6,680 nucleotides of DNA from Dermatophilaceae bacterium. GTDB taxonomy: Bacteria; Actinomycetota; Actinomycetes; Actinomycetales; Dermatophilaceae. The stretch lies in assembly GCA_013361975.1 (NCBI GenBank), contig JABFXB010000091.1:1-6680 (forward strand), read 5' to 3'. Made by a program: the position numbers and the translations under genes. Numbering within the stretch: the stretch's first letter is position 1; every line of letters starts with the position of its first letter. The notes beneath the pieces are model-generated. The model searched no databases. It was not told the DNA's origin and saw only the letters and a list, made by a program, of their open reading frames with translations. Of this stretch, positions 1-5,194 are shown in pieces.

Positions 1-498
1 GCTCCACACGGCGAGGTCGCCGGGCTTGGTCTTGACGTAGAGGTTCTCGCCCTCGGTCGTGTTGCGCAGGTCGTGCGAGCCGACGCGGAGGTTGAGGCCG
101 CCGGTGTGCTCGGAGTGGTCCTGGCAGTAGACGCCGAAACGCAGCTGGGTGTAGCGGTCGGCCCAGTCGGGGGCGTCGGGGTCGACGCGGTCGGCGTTGT
201 CCTTGTGCCAGCCCTTCTGCGTGCCGTTGATGGTGAAGGAGCTGTCACCGCTGTAGAACAGCTCGTCGGTGCCCAGCAGCTTGCGGGCGACCGCGGCCAT
301 GCGACCGTCGGTGATGACGCTGCGCAGCTTCGGGTTGGCGAGCAGGTCGCCGCCGTAACCGCGCGAGGCGTACGCGGCCTGGCGGAAGGCCTCGATCTCC
401 TCGGGCGTGTAGACCCCCGGGAGGATCGCGTAGCCGCGCTCCCAGAACTTTTCGACGTCGAGGGCGTCGACGGCCCTTTCGATGGCTGGTGCCGACAT
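1..498 (-). CDS. Phytanoyl-CoA dioxygenase (PhyH) family Fe(II)/2-oxoglutarate oxygenase, N-terminal 166 residues (C-terminus beyond left edge)
   Basis: Seen: reading leftward from ATG at 498 there is an uninterrupted 166-codon frame to base 1. The N-terminus has the family-typical pattern of a helix, then 'FWERGYAILPGVYTPEEIEAF' spanning about residues 18-38. The metal-binding H-x-D pair is His98-Lys-Asp100, in 'GWHKDN'. A 'RVGSH' turn lies at 138-142 and 'KPGDLAVW' at 158-165. In PhyH enzymes such a GD-L-hydrophobic-W strand lies just before the distal iron-binding His, so that His and the 2-oxoglutarate-binding Arg should lie just off the window. A Shine-Dalgarno AGGAGG (506-512) supports the start. 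Known of the family: these cytosolic oxygenases hydroxylate CoA thioesters, free acids or small metabolites using O2 and 2-oxoglutarate. Inferred: divergence from an acyl-CoA dehydrogenase operon suggests a lipid or acyl-CoA substrate, but family membership does not establish this. Family is fairly certain; substrate unknown. Confidence 0.88.
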   Translation of the reverse strand, partial: MSAPAIERAVDALDVEKFWERGYAILPGVYTPEEIEAFRQAAYASRGYGGDLLANPKLRSVITDGRMAAVARKLLGTDELFYSGDSSFTINGTQKGWHKDNADRVDPDAPDWADRYTQLRFGVYCQDHSEHTGGLNLRVGSHDLRNTTEGENLYVKTKPGDLAVWS

Positions 499-505
499 TG
501 AGCTG

Positions 506-512
506 TCCTCCT
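506..512 (-). promoter_or_regulatory. Ribosome binding site of the PhyH-type oxygenase gene
   Basis: Read on the minus strand this is AGGAGGA, a strong match to the anti-Shine-Dalgarno sequence, seven bases before the ATG at 498. It fixes the start of the leftward gene and argues against a rightward reading frame through the same bases. Confidence 0.75.
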
Positions 513-630
513 GCACTCAGGCGGCCGCACGCCGCACTGCTGTTGATGACGATGGAGGCTATCAGCGGGGGCTTCGCGGCAGGCGCCGCGGACAGCCGGC
601 CGAGACGTCCTGATCGGGTGCTGAGATGCG

Positions 631-659
631 CCGTGCCCGACTGCACCGGACGGGCACGG
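631..659. promoter_or_regulatory. Nine-base-pair inverted repeat, candidate operator or leader hairpin
   Basis: CCGTGCCCG (631-639) and CGGGCACGG (651-659) are perfect reverse complements with an 11-base spacer. If a two-base bulge is allowed the stem extends outward through GCGC on both sides. It sits 76 bases upstream of the operon start. It could be a repressor site (the size suits a dimeric helix-turn-helix regulator) or an RNA stem in a 5' leader. In a GC-rich region a 9-bp dyad is only modestly unusual. Confidence 0.35.
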
Positions 660-708
660 GGCGCCGTGGCGTGCGGGGACCGGTGTGGAAGAGTGGCGCA
701 CGAACCGC

Positions 709-720
709 TGCGACGTCGCA
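709..720. promoter_or_regulatory. Perfect 12-bp palindrome upstream of the operon start, candidate operator
   Basis: TGCGACGTCGCA is its own reverse complement. It ends one base before the GAGGAAGG ribosome binding site of the first dehydrogenase gene. Bound protein here could block transcription or early elongation; as RNA it is too compact to fold on itself. The palindrome is seen; its function is inferred. Confidence 0.35.
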
Positions 721-721
721 C

Positions 722-729
722 GAGGAAGG
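722..729 (+). promoter_or_regulatory. Ribosome binding site of the alpha-type acyl-CoA dehydrogenase
   Basis: GAGGAAGG lies five bases before ATG 735. It decides the start: the same frame stays open back to 489, but that extension would overlap the divergent gene and has no comparable site. Confidence 0.7.
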
Positions 730-734
730 TGAGC

Positions 735-1883
735 ATGTCGGCCCGTCTCGTCCCGCCGGGAGCCCGCGAGCTGCCTGCCCTGACCGACCTGCGCCTCGAG
801 GTGCGCGACTTCCTCGCCGATCAGGTCGCCGCCGGCGCCTTCGTGCCGCACGTCGACACCTGGCTCACCCGCTGGGACCGCGACTTCACCCGTGAGCTCG
901 GCCGGCGCGGCTGGCTCGGCATGGTCGTCCCGACGCAGTACGGCGGGCAGGGGCGCACCTATCTCGAGCGGTTCGTCGTCACCGAGGAGCTGCTCGTCGT
1001 CGGCGCGCCGGTCGCCGCGCACTGGGTGGCTGAGCGGCAGATCGGGCCGTCGCTGCTGCGCTACGGCACCGAGGAGCAGAAGCAGGCCTTCCTCCCCGGC
1101 ATCAGCCGCGGAGAGGTCGTCTTCGGCATCGGAATGAGCGAGCCCGACTCCGGGTCCGACCTCGCGAGCGTGCGCACCCGCGCCGAGCGCGTCGACGGCG
1201 GGTGGCGGCTCACCGGCACGAAGGTCTGGACCAGCGGGGCTCACGAGGCCGACGCGTTCTTCGCCCTCGCCCGCTCCGCCCCGCTCGACCCCGACGACCG
1301 GCACGCCGGGCTCACGCAGTTCATCGTCGACCTGCGGGCGCCCGGGGTGACCATCCGGCCCATCGTGTCGATGGGTGGCGACCACCATTTCAACGAGGTG
1401 CACCTCGACGGGGTGTTCATCCCCGATGAGCGCGTGCTCGGCGAGGTGGGGCAGGGGTGGTCGCAGGTGACGTCCGAGCTCGCCTACGAGCGCAGCGGAC
1501 CGGAGCGGGTGCTGTCCACCTTCCAGCTGCTGGCGGCCGCGGCGCAGGCGATGGACGACGGCCGCCTGCCCTTCGACCCCGGCCTGGGCCGCCACGTGGC
1601 CCGGGTCGCCGCGCTGCACCACATGTCGTTCGCCGTGTCGGCCGCGCTCGAGCAGCACGAGGACGCCGACACGGCCGCCGCTGTGGTCAAGGTCCTCGGC
1701 ACCACCGAGGAGGGCGACATCGCCGACTACGTCGACACCCTGACCGCGACCGGCTGGGCGCTCGACGAGCACCTCGACACCCTGCTGCACGCCGCGGTCC
1801 TGCAGCGTCCCGGCTTCACGCTGCGCGGCGGCACCAACGAGATCCTGCGCGGCGTCATCGCCCGCGGGCTGGGGCTGCGCTGA
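735..1883 (+). CDS. Acyl-CoA dehydrogenase, alpha-like (catalytic) subunit of a probable heteromeric enzyme
   Basis: 382 residues, normal length for the family. Reaction: alpha,beta-dehydrogenation of an acyl-CoA using FAD, passing electrons to ETF; cytosolic. Seen: helical N-terminal domain (about 15-125) with 'GWLGMVVPTQYGGQG' at 59-73; middle beta domain with the flavin-contacting 'SEPDSGSD' (135-142) and 'GTKVWTSGA' (161-169); C-terminal helical domain ending in 'GGTNEILRGVIARGLGL'. 'AYERSGPER' (250-258) places Glu252 where isovaleryl-CoA dehydrogenase and the M. tuberculosis FadE26-type alpha subunits carry their catalytic base on helix G. The usual MCAD-type Glu near the C-terminus is not evident. 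The R-x-x-F-G motif that helps bind the partner's FAD is also absent, but it is present in the next gene. The stop overlaps the next start by one base, implying translational coupling and subunit pairing. Substrate cannot be read; steroid side-chain or other branched acyl-CoAs are candidates by family resemblance only. Confidence 0.92.
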   Translation: MSARLVPPGARELPALTDLRLEVRDFLADQVAAGAFVPHVDTWLTRWDRDFTRELGRRGWLGMVVPTQYGGQGRTYLERFVVTEELLVVGAPVAAHWVAERQIGPSLLRYGTEEQKQAFLPGISRGEVVFGIGMSEPDSGSDLASVRTRAERVDGGWRLTGTKVWTSGAHEADAFFALARSAPLDPDDRHAGLTQFIVDLRAPGVTIRPIVSMGGDHHFNEVHLDGVFIPDERVLGEVGQGWSQVTSELAYERSGPERVLSTFQLLAAAAQAMDDGRLPFDPGLGRHVARVAALHHMSFAVSAALEQHEDADTAAAVVKVLGTTEEGDIADYVDTLTATGWALDEHLDTLLHAAVLQRPGFTLRGGTNEILRGVIARGLGLR

Positions 1884-2992
1884 TGCCCGCCCAGCAGGAC
1901 GCCACCGGCGCCGACCGGCTCGCGGCCCCGACGAACCCCGACCCCGACCTCGTCGAGGTGCTGCGCGACCTCTTTGCCGACTACCGCGCCACCCGCGCCA
2001 CCCCGACCGCCGTCGTCGACCTCGACCGCGGCCTGTGGCAGCGACTCGAGGACCTCGGCATGACCCGCCTCACCGGCTCCGAGTCCGCCGGTGGCAGCGG
2101 TGGCGGCTGGGTCGACGCCGCCGCCCTTCTGGGGCTCGCCGCGGCCGCGGCTGCGCCCGTCCCGCTCGCCGAGCACGACCTCCTCGGCGGCTGGCTGCTC
2201 GAGGCCGCCGGCCTGCCCAACGACGGAGGGCTCCGCACCGTATGCCGTCCTGACCCCTCGGGCGTCGCGCTCAACGTCACGTGGGCCCGCGACGCGAGCC
2301 GGGTCGTGGCGCTCTGGGAAGACCGCGACGAGTGGCGTGTGGCCGACGTACCGGCCGAGCGCATCGGCATCGAGGAGCGCCGCAACCTCGCCGGTGAGCC
2401 CAGCGACACGGTGGAGTTCGACGTCGACGACCTCGAGGCGGGTGCCCTCGTGCCGCACGAGATCGGCGAGCAGTTCCATCTGCGCGGTGCCCTGGCCCGA
2501 TCGGCGCAGGTCGTCGGAGCCATGGAGCGGATCCTCGAGATCGTGCTGGTGCACGTGCGCGAGCGCCACCAGTTCGGCCGGCCCATCGGCCGGTTCCAGG
2601 CCGTCCAGCACCTCGTCGCCGACATCGCCTCCGAGACGGCCCTCGCCCGCGCCGCCACTGACGCCGCGGTCGCGCGGGCCGCAGCGTCCGACTGGCGGGA
2701 CCCGGGCATGCTCTTCGCCGTCGGGGTCGCGAAGTCGTGCGTCGGCCACGCCGCCTCGGTCGTGGTGCGCAGCTCCCACCAGGTGCTCGGGGCCATCGGC
2801 ACCACGCTCGAGCACGAGCTGCACACCCTCACGAAGCCGATCCTCGCCCGACGCAGCGAGTACGGCTCGCTGCAGGACTGGGACGAGACGCTCACGACGC
2901 TCGCCTCGTCGGCCGGCCACGACCGACTCTGGACCCTCATCACCACCGGCCGTGCCAAGCCGTCCCACGACCACAGGAGCCACGCACCATGA
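1883..2992 (+). CDS. Acyl-CoA dehydrogenase, beta-like (non-catalytic) subunit
   Basis: 369 residues. The start ATG shares one base with the upstream stop (TGATG) and has no strong ribosome binding site, consistent with translation coupled to the alpha gene. Seen: a degenerate N-terminal domain with an Ala/Gly-rich stretch (about 69-91), and a middle domain lacking both the S-E-P-x-x-G-S-D and W-T-S flavin motifs. The C-terminal domain is well conserved, with 'RHQFGRPIGRFQAVQH' (228-243) and 'SSHQVLGAIGTTLEHELH' in its last third. Where the alpha subunit has Glu252-Arg, this protein has Ala205-Arg206, so the helix-G base is missing. Known: in actinobacterial alpha2beta2 dehydrogenases such as FadE26-FadE27 or FadE28-FadE29, the beta partner has lost catalytic residues but contributes the R-Q-F-G-type flavin contact across the interface. 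Inferred: this protein is inactive alone and completes the upstream subunit. A four-base overlap (ATGA) couples it to the downstream gene. Confidence 0.88.
   Translation: MPAQQDATGADRLAAPTNPDPDLVEVLRDLFADYRATRATPTAVVDLDRGLWQRLEDLGMTRLTGSESAGGSGGGWVDAAALLGLAAAAAAPVPLAEHDLLGGWLLEAAGLPNDGGLRTVCRPDPSGVALNVTWARDASRVVALWEDRDEWRVADVPAERIGIEERRNLAGEPSDTVEFDVDDLEAGALVPHEIGEQFHLRGALARSAQVVGAMERILEIVLVHVRERHQFGRPIGRFQAVQHLVADIASETALARAATDAAVARAAASDWRDPGMLFAVGVAKSCVGHAASVVVRSSHQVLGAIGTTLEHELHTLTKPILARRSEYGSLQDWDETLTTLASSAGHDRLWTLITTGRAKPSHDHRSHAP
2975..2979 (+). promoter_or_regulatory. Ribosome binding site of the crotonase-family gene
   Basis: AGGAG inside the end of the beta-subunit gene, nine bases before ATG 2989. 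It supports starting the downstream protein inside the overlap rather than at earlier in-frame codons. Confidence 0.6.
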
Positions 2993-3726
2993 CCGAGGTC
3001 CGTTACGACGTCGACGACGGCGTCGCCCTCATCACCCTCGACGCCCCCGACCGGCGCAACGCCCTGTCCGTCGAGATGGCCCGCCAGCTCGTCGACGCCG
3101 CCCGCACCGCCGAGTCCGACGACTCGGTCGGCGCCGTCGTGGTCACCGGCGGGAGGCACTTCTGTGCGGGGGCCGTGCGCAGCGTCCTCGCCGACACCGG
3201 CCGCGACCCGGTCGAGGACGAGGCCTACCGCAACCTCGAGACCGTCTACGCGGCCTTCACGACGATCGGGTCGATCGGGCTGCCCACCGTCGCGGCCGTG
3301 CGTGGCGCGGCCGTCGGGGCCGGCCTCAACCTGGCCCTCGCCACCGACCTGCGGGTCGTCTCGCGCACCGCTCGGCTACTGCCCGGCTTCGCCCAGATCG
3401 GCATCCACCCCGGTGGCGGCCACTTCACCCTCCTCAATCGCGTCGCAGGCCGCGAGGCCGCCGCAGCCCTCGGCCTCTTCGGTGACGAGGTCGACGGCGA
3501 CCGCGCCGTGGCCCTGGGACTCGCGTGGGCGGCATACGACGACGAGCACGTCGAGACCCAGGCGAAGGCGCTCGCCGCCCGCGTGGCGAAGGACCCCGCG
3601 CTGGCCCGCCGGCTCGTCACCAGCTTCCGCCGCGAGACCGCTCCCGGAGGCGTCCCGTGGGACGTCGCCGTCGAGCTCGAGCGCTCGCCGCAGATGTGGT
3701 CGCTGAGGCGCAAGCACGACGCCTGA
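2989..3726 (+). CDS. Enoyl-CoA hydratase/isomerase (crotonase) superfamily protein lacking both canonical catalytic glutamates
   Basis: 245 residues, slightly short for the family (about 255-265). Seen: an N-terminal 'VALITLDAPDRRNALS' strand-turn typical of crotonases; CoA/oxyanion-hole segment 'GGRHFCAGA' (54-62); second oxyanion-hole loop 'VRGAAVGAGLNLALATDLRV' (104-123); and 'IGIHPGGGH' (137-145). Aligned without gaps to the rat mitochondrial hydratase core as I recall it, catalytic Glu144 becomes Asn114 and Glu164 becomes Phe134. The Asp used by dehalogenase and PaaG-type members after the I-G-x-x-P turn is also absent (Gly142-Gly143-Gly144). Known: the fold binds acyl-CoA and stabilises an enolate; members with altered acids catalyse isomerisation, hydrolysis, decarboxylation or retro-aldol chemistry, or have no known activity. 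Inferred: it acts on the product of the dehydrogenase pair, as the genes overlap by four bases, but plain hydration should not be assumed. Superfamily assignment is secure; reaction unknown. Confidence 0.9.
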   Translation: MTEVRYDVDDGVALITLDAPDRRNALSVEMARQLVDAARTAESDDSVGAVVVTGGRHFCAGAVRSVLADTGRDPVEDEAYRNLETVYAAFTTIGSIGLPTVAAVRGAAVGAGLNLALATDLRVVSRTARLLPGFAQIGIHPGGGHFTLLNRVAGREAAAALGLFGDEVDGDRAVALGLAWAAYDDEHVETQAKALAARVAKDPALARRLVTSFRRETAPGGVPWDVAVELERSPQMWSLRRKHDA

Positions 3727-3820
3727 GAGCCGCCGCTCCGACCCTCGACGATTTCCGTTTCCCCGGGGACGTGGTGCAAGGATGGGGAGGTTGGCCGTCC
3801 CCGATCGACAAGGAGCAGCC
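3727..3820 (+). other. Short gap between the acyl-CoA operon and the MFS permease
   Basis: 94 bases without a supportable gene or a clear rho-independent terminator. The only dyad features are a CCCCGGGG palindrome (3761-3768) and a GGGGAC/GTCCCC pair (3765-3770 / 3797-3802), both weak in this base composition. The permease may be the distal gene of the operon or have its own promoter; the sequence does not decide. Confidence 0.4.
3810..3815 (+). promoter_or_regulatory. Ribosome binding site deciding a GTG start for the MFS permease
   Basis: AAGGAG lies five bases before GTG 3821. An in-frame ATG 39 bases upstream (3782) has only an AAGG directly abutting it, too close for efficient initiation, so the GTG start is preferred. 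Confidence 0.6.
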
Positions 3821-5020
3821 GTGCTCGCGTCCTACCGACCTCTCTTCGAGGTACCGGGGGCGCGCACCTTCATCGCCGGGGGGATGGTGGCCCGCACCGC
3901 GGGCTCGATGTTCGGTGTGGCCGTCGTCGCCATGGTCGCCGCGCGGACCGGCTCCTACGAGCTGGCCGGTGCCGTCGTGGCCGTCGGCATGGTGGCCCTC
4001 GCGCTCTTCGCGCCCTTCCTCGGCCGCCTCGTCGACCGCTACGGGCAGCGGCGCATCGCCATCCCGTTCTTCCTGTGGTCGGGCGTGTGGGCGGTGCTGA
4101 CCGTCGTCACGTCGCTCAAGGGCTGGCCGTCGTGGCTGCTCTTCATCACGTTCCCGATGTGTGGCGCCATCCCGAACATGGGCACCATGGCCCGCGCACG
4201 GTGGACGCACATCTTCGCGCACGACCCCCGCTCGCTGCACTCGGCGATGTCGTTCGAGCAGGTCATGGAGGAGCTCACCTTCGTCGTCGGTCCGGTCGTG
4301 GCCATCTGGCTCGCCACGGCCTGGTTCCCCGAGGCCGGCTTCGTCGTCGCGACCGTCGCCTACGGCATCGGCGTGCTCGTCTTCCTGTCGGCCCGCTCCA
4401 CCGAGCCGCCGGTCGTGCCGCACCACGAGCGTCCCGAGGGGCACGCGCACCACAACCCGGGCCTCATCCCGCTCGCCTTCATCATGGTGATGACCGGAGC
4501 GATCTTCGGCGTCAACGAGGTCGTCACCCTCGCCGTCGCCCAGGACCACGGGGCCCAGGGGGCCGCCGGCGCCATCCTCGCCCTGTATGCCGTCGGCTCG
4601 GGTCTCGCGGGTCTCGTCTTCGGCCACGTGTCGCACGGACGCAACCTCGTCAAGCTCCTCATCGCGGGCACCCTCGGGATGGGAGTGCTCGAGGCGCCGT
4701 TGCTGTTCGCGCCGAACCTCTGGGCGCTCGCGGGCCTCATGGTCGTCGCCGGCATGGCGACCGCGCCGACCCTCATCACGACGATGAACCTCATCGAGCG
4801 CATCGTGCCCAAGGCCCAGCTCAACGAGGGCATGACCATCGTGCTGACCGGGCTCATCATCGGCATCGCCGCCGGATCGGCCGTCTCGGGCGCGGTCGTC
4901 GACCGGGTCGGTGCCCAGCACGGCTACTGGGTCGCCGTCATCGCGGGCGGGTTCGCCTTCGTGATGGCCCTCGGCACCCGGGCCTTCCTCAGCAAGCGAG
5001 AGCTCCACAACCTCCGCTGA
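3821..5020 (+). CDS. Major facilitator superfamily permease, 12-helix type, substrate unknown
   Basis: 399 residues from the GTG start (412 if ATG 3782 is used), the usual size for a 12-helix MFS protein of the inner membrane. Seen: alternating hydrophobic segments in two halves. The loop after helix 2 carries the MFS motif-A signature 'GRLVDRYGQRR' (68-78). 'FEQVMEELTFVVGP' (145-158) begins helix 5 with two buried acidic residues and a G-P pair resembling motif C. The central cytoplasmic loop is His-rich, with His201, 202, 208, 210 and 211 in 'PHHERPEGHAHHNPG'. The second half ends in 'LSKRELHNLR'. Known: the family moves small solutes by proton-coupled symport or antiport; the Glu pair in helix 5 resembles proton-handling acids in exporters, but this is inference. 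It lies 94 bases after the acyl-CoA genes on the same strand, so uptake of the pathway substrate or export of a product is possible, and so is an unrelated role. It ends seven bases before the inverted-repeat structure. Confidence 0.85.
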   Translation: MLASYRPLFEVPGARTFIAGGMVARTAGSMFGVAVVAMVAARTGSYELAGAVVAVGMVALALFAPFLGRLVDRYGQRRIAIPFFLWSGVWAVLTVVTSLKGWPSWLLFITFPMCGAIPNMGTMARARWTHIFAHDPRSLHSAMSFEQVMEELTFVVGPVVAIWLATAWFPEAGFVVATVAYGIGVLVFLSARSTEPPVVPHHERPEGHAHHNPGLIPLAFIMVMTGAIFGVNEVVTLAVAQDHGAQGAAGAILALYAVGSGLAGLVFGHVSHGRNLVKLLIAGTLGMGVLEAPLLFAPNLWALAGLMVVAGMATAPTLITTMNLIERIVPKAQLNEGMTIVLTGLIIGIAAGSAVSGAVVDRVGAQHGYWVAVIAGGFAFVMALGTRAFLSKRELHNLR

Positions 5021-5027
5021 CTCGCAC

Positions 5028-5153
5028 CCCCTCAACCGTCGAGAGGCCACGATTGGCCCCCTCGCGTACGTCGAAAGGCCACTTCTCGCGGGCGAGAAGT
5101 GGCCTTTCGACTTCCGTCAGGCGGCCAACTATGGCCTTTCGACGGTTGGGGGG
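5028..5153. repeat. Nested inverted-repeat element with four copies of a 13-base motif; probable bidirectional terminator or palindromic intergenic repeat
   Basis: Seen: an outer imperfect inverted repeat, 5028-5058 against 5123-5153, matches at 26 of 31 positions. Inside it lies a perfect 20-bp inverted repeat, 5070-5089 against 5092-5111, with two bases between the arms. All four arms contain the motif GTCGAAAGGCCAY (one copy has a G for an A): at 5038-5050 and 5070-5082 on plus, and at 5099-5111 and 5131-5143 on minus. The motif order is forward, forward, reverse, reverse, so several alternative hairpins are possible. Context: it sits between two convergent genes, starting seven bases after the left gene's stop, which is where a terminator for both directions is expected. 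There is no T-tract on either side, unlike a classical intrinsic terminator; actinobacterial terminators often lack one. A REP-like mobile palindrome is the alternative. Confidence 0.85.
5070..5111. terminator. Perfect 20-bp hairpin between convergent MFS genes, probable bidirectional transcription terminator
   Basis: The arms are exact reverse complements and the practical loop is about four bases (C-G-G-G). The stem is stable enough to form in RNA from either strand. The stem is seen; terminator function is inferred from its position between converging stop codons and the absence of any gene in the gap. Confidence 0.6.
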
Positions 5154-5161
5154 GGTTGAGA

Positions 5162-5190
5162 GGGTGGGGTGGGGTGGGGTGGGGTGGGGG
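5162..5190 (+). repeat. TGGGG pentanucleotide tandem tract, predicted G-quadruplex
   Basis: The plus strand reads GGG then five successive T-plus-G-run units (four of four Gs, the last of five), so six G-runs are separated by single T residues. An eight-G run lies just upstream (5148-5155). Single-base loops and G-runs of three to five give the textbook pattern of a very stable parallel quadruplex; the minus strand would be i-motif-like. It lies four bases beyond the stop of the leftward exporter gene and downstream of the hairpin for rightward transcripts, so it may reinforce termination. As a short tandem repeat it may also vary in copy number. Confidence 0.85.
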
Positions 5191-5194
5191 CCGG

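Larger units (their letters stand above)
499..734. promoter_or_regulatory. Divergent intergenic control region between the PhyH-type gene and the acyl-CoA dehydrogenase operon
   Basis: These 236 bases separate two start codons on opposite strands, so promoters for both directions must lie here or further upstream within the coding regions. I could not identify a convincing -35/-10 pair in either direction. Visible structure: a 6-bp dyad (CGCGGC 575-580 / GCCGCG 585-590), a 9-bp perfect dyad (631-639 / 651-659) and a 12-bp perfect palindrome at 709-720, just before the operon's ribosome binding site. A shared regulator acting on both transcripts is plausible from the geometry, but no regulator gene lies in the window. 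Confidence 0.6.

Noticed and set aside
73..501. Plus-strand open frame of 142 codons across the oxygenase gene
   Set aside because: Low-complexity Val/Gly/Ala-rich shadow; the opposite strand encodes recognisable PhyH motifs with a ribosome binding site.
543..566. TTGATG ... TATCAG as a -35/-10 promoter
   Set aside because: The spacing between the two elements is about 11 bases, too short, and the -10 match is poor.
489..734. In-frame extension of the first dehydrogenase back to an ATG at 489, adding 82 residues
   Set aside because: It would overlap the divergent oxygenase start, resembles no dehydrogenase N-terminus, and ATG 735 has a good ribosome binding site.
499..734. KstR-type operator linking the operon to cholesterol catabolism
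   Set aside because: I see no AT-centred palindrome resembling the known KstR site; the visible dyads are GC-rich and different.
1727..2983. Minus-strand open frame of 418 codons opposite the dehydrogenase genes
   Set aside because: Composition-driven antisense frame in GC-rich DNA; the plus strand carries conserved dehydrogenase motifs throughout.
3761..3802. CCCCGGGG palindrome and GGGGAC/GTCCCC pair as a terminator after the acyl-CoA operon
   Set aside because: Short arms, a 26-base gap and no T-tract; expected by chance in this base composition.
3782..3820. ATG 3782 as the MFS permease start
   Set aside because: The purine-rich stretch touches the ATG directly, while GTG 3821 has a well-spaced AAGGAG and gives an N-terminus typical of the family. 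Not excluded.
3617..5050. Minus-strand open frame of 477 codons opposite the MFS permease
   Set aside because: The translation is highly charged low-complexity sequence (Asp, Glu, Arg, His), the expected mirror image of a membrane protein gene.
5028..5153. CRISPR array reading of the repeated 13-base motif
   Set aside because: Copies are in opposite orientations, short and unequally spaced, and form hairpins with each other; there are no spacers of constant length and no cas genes.
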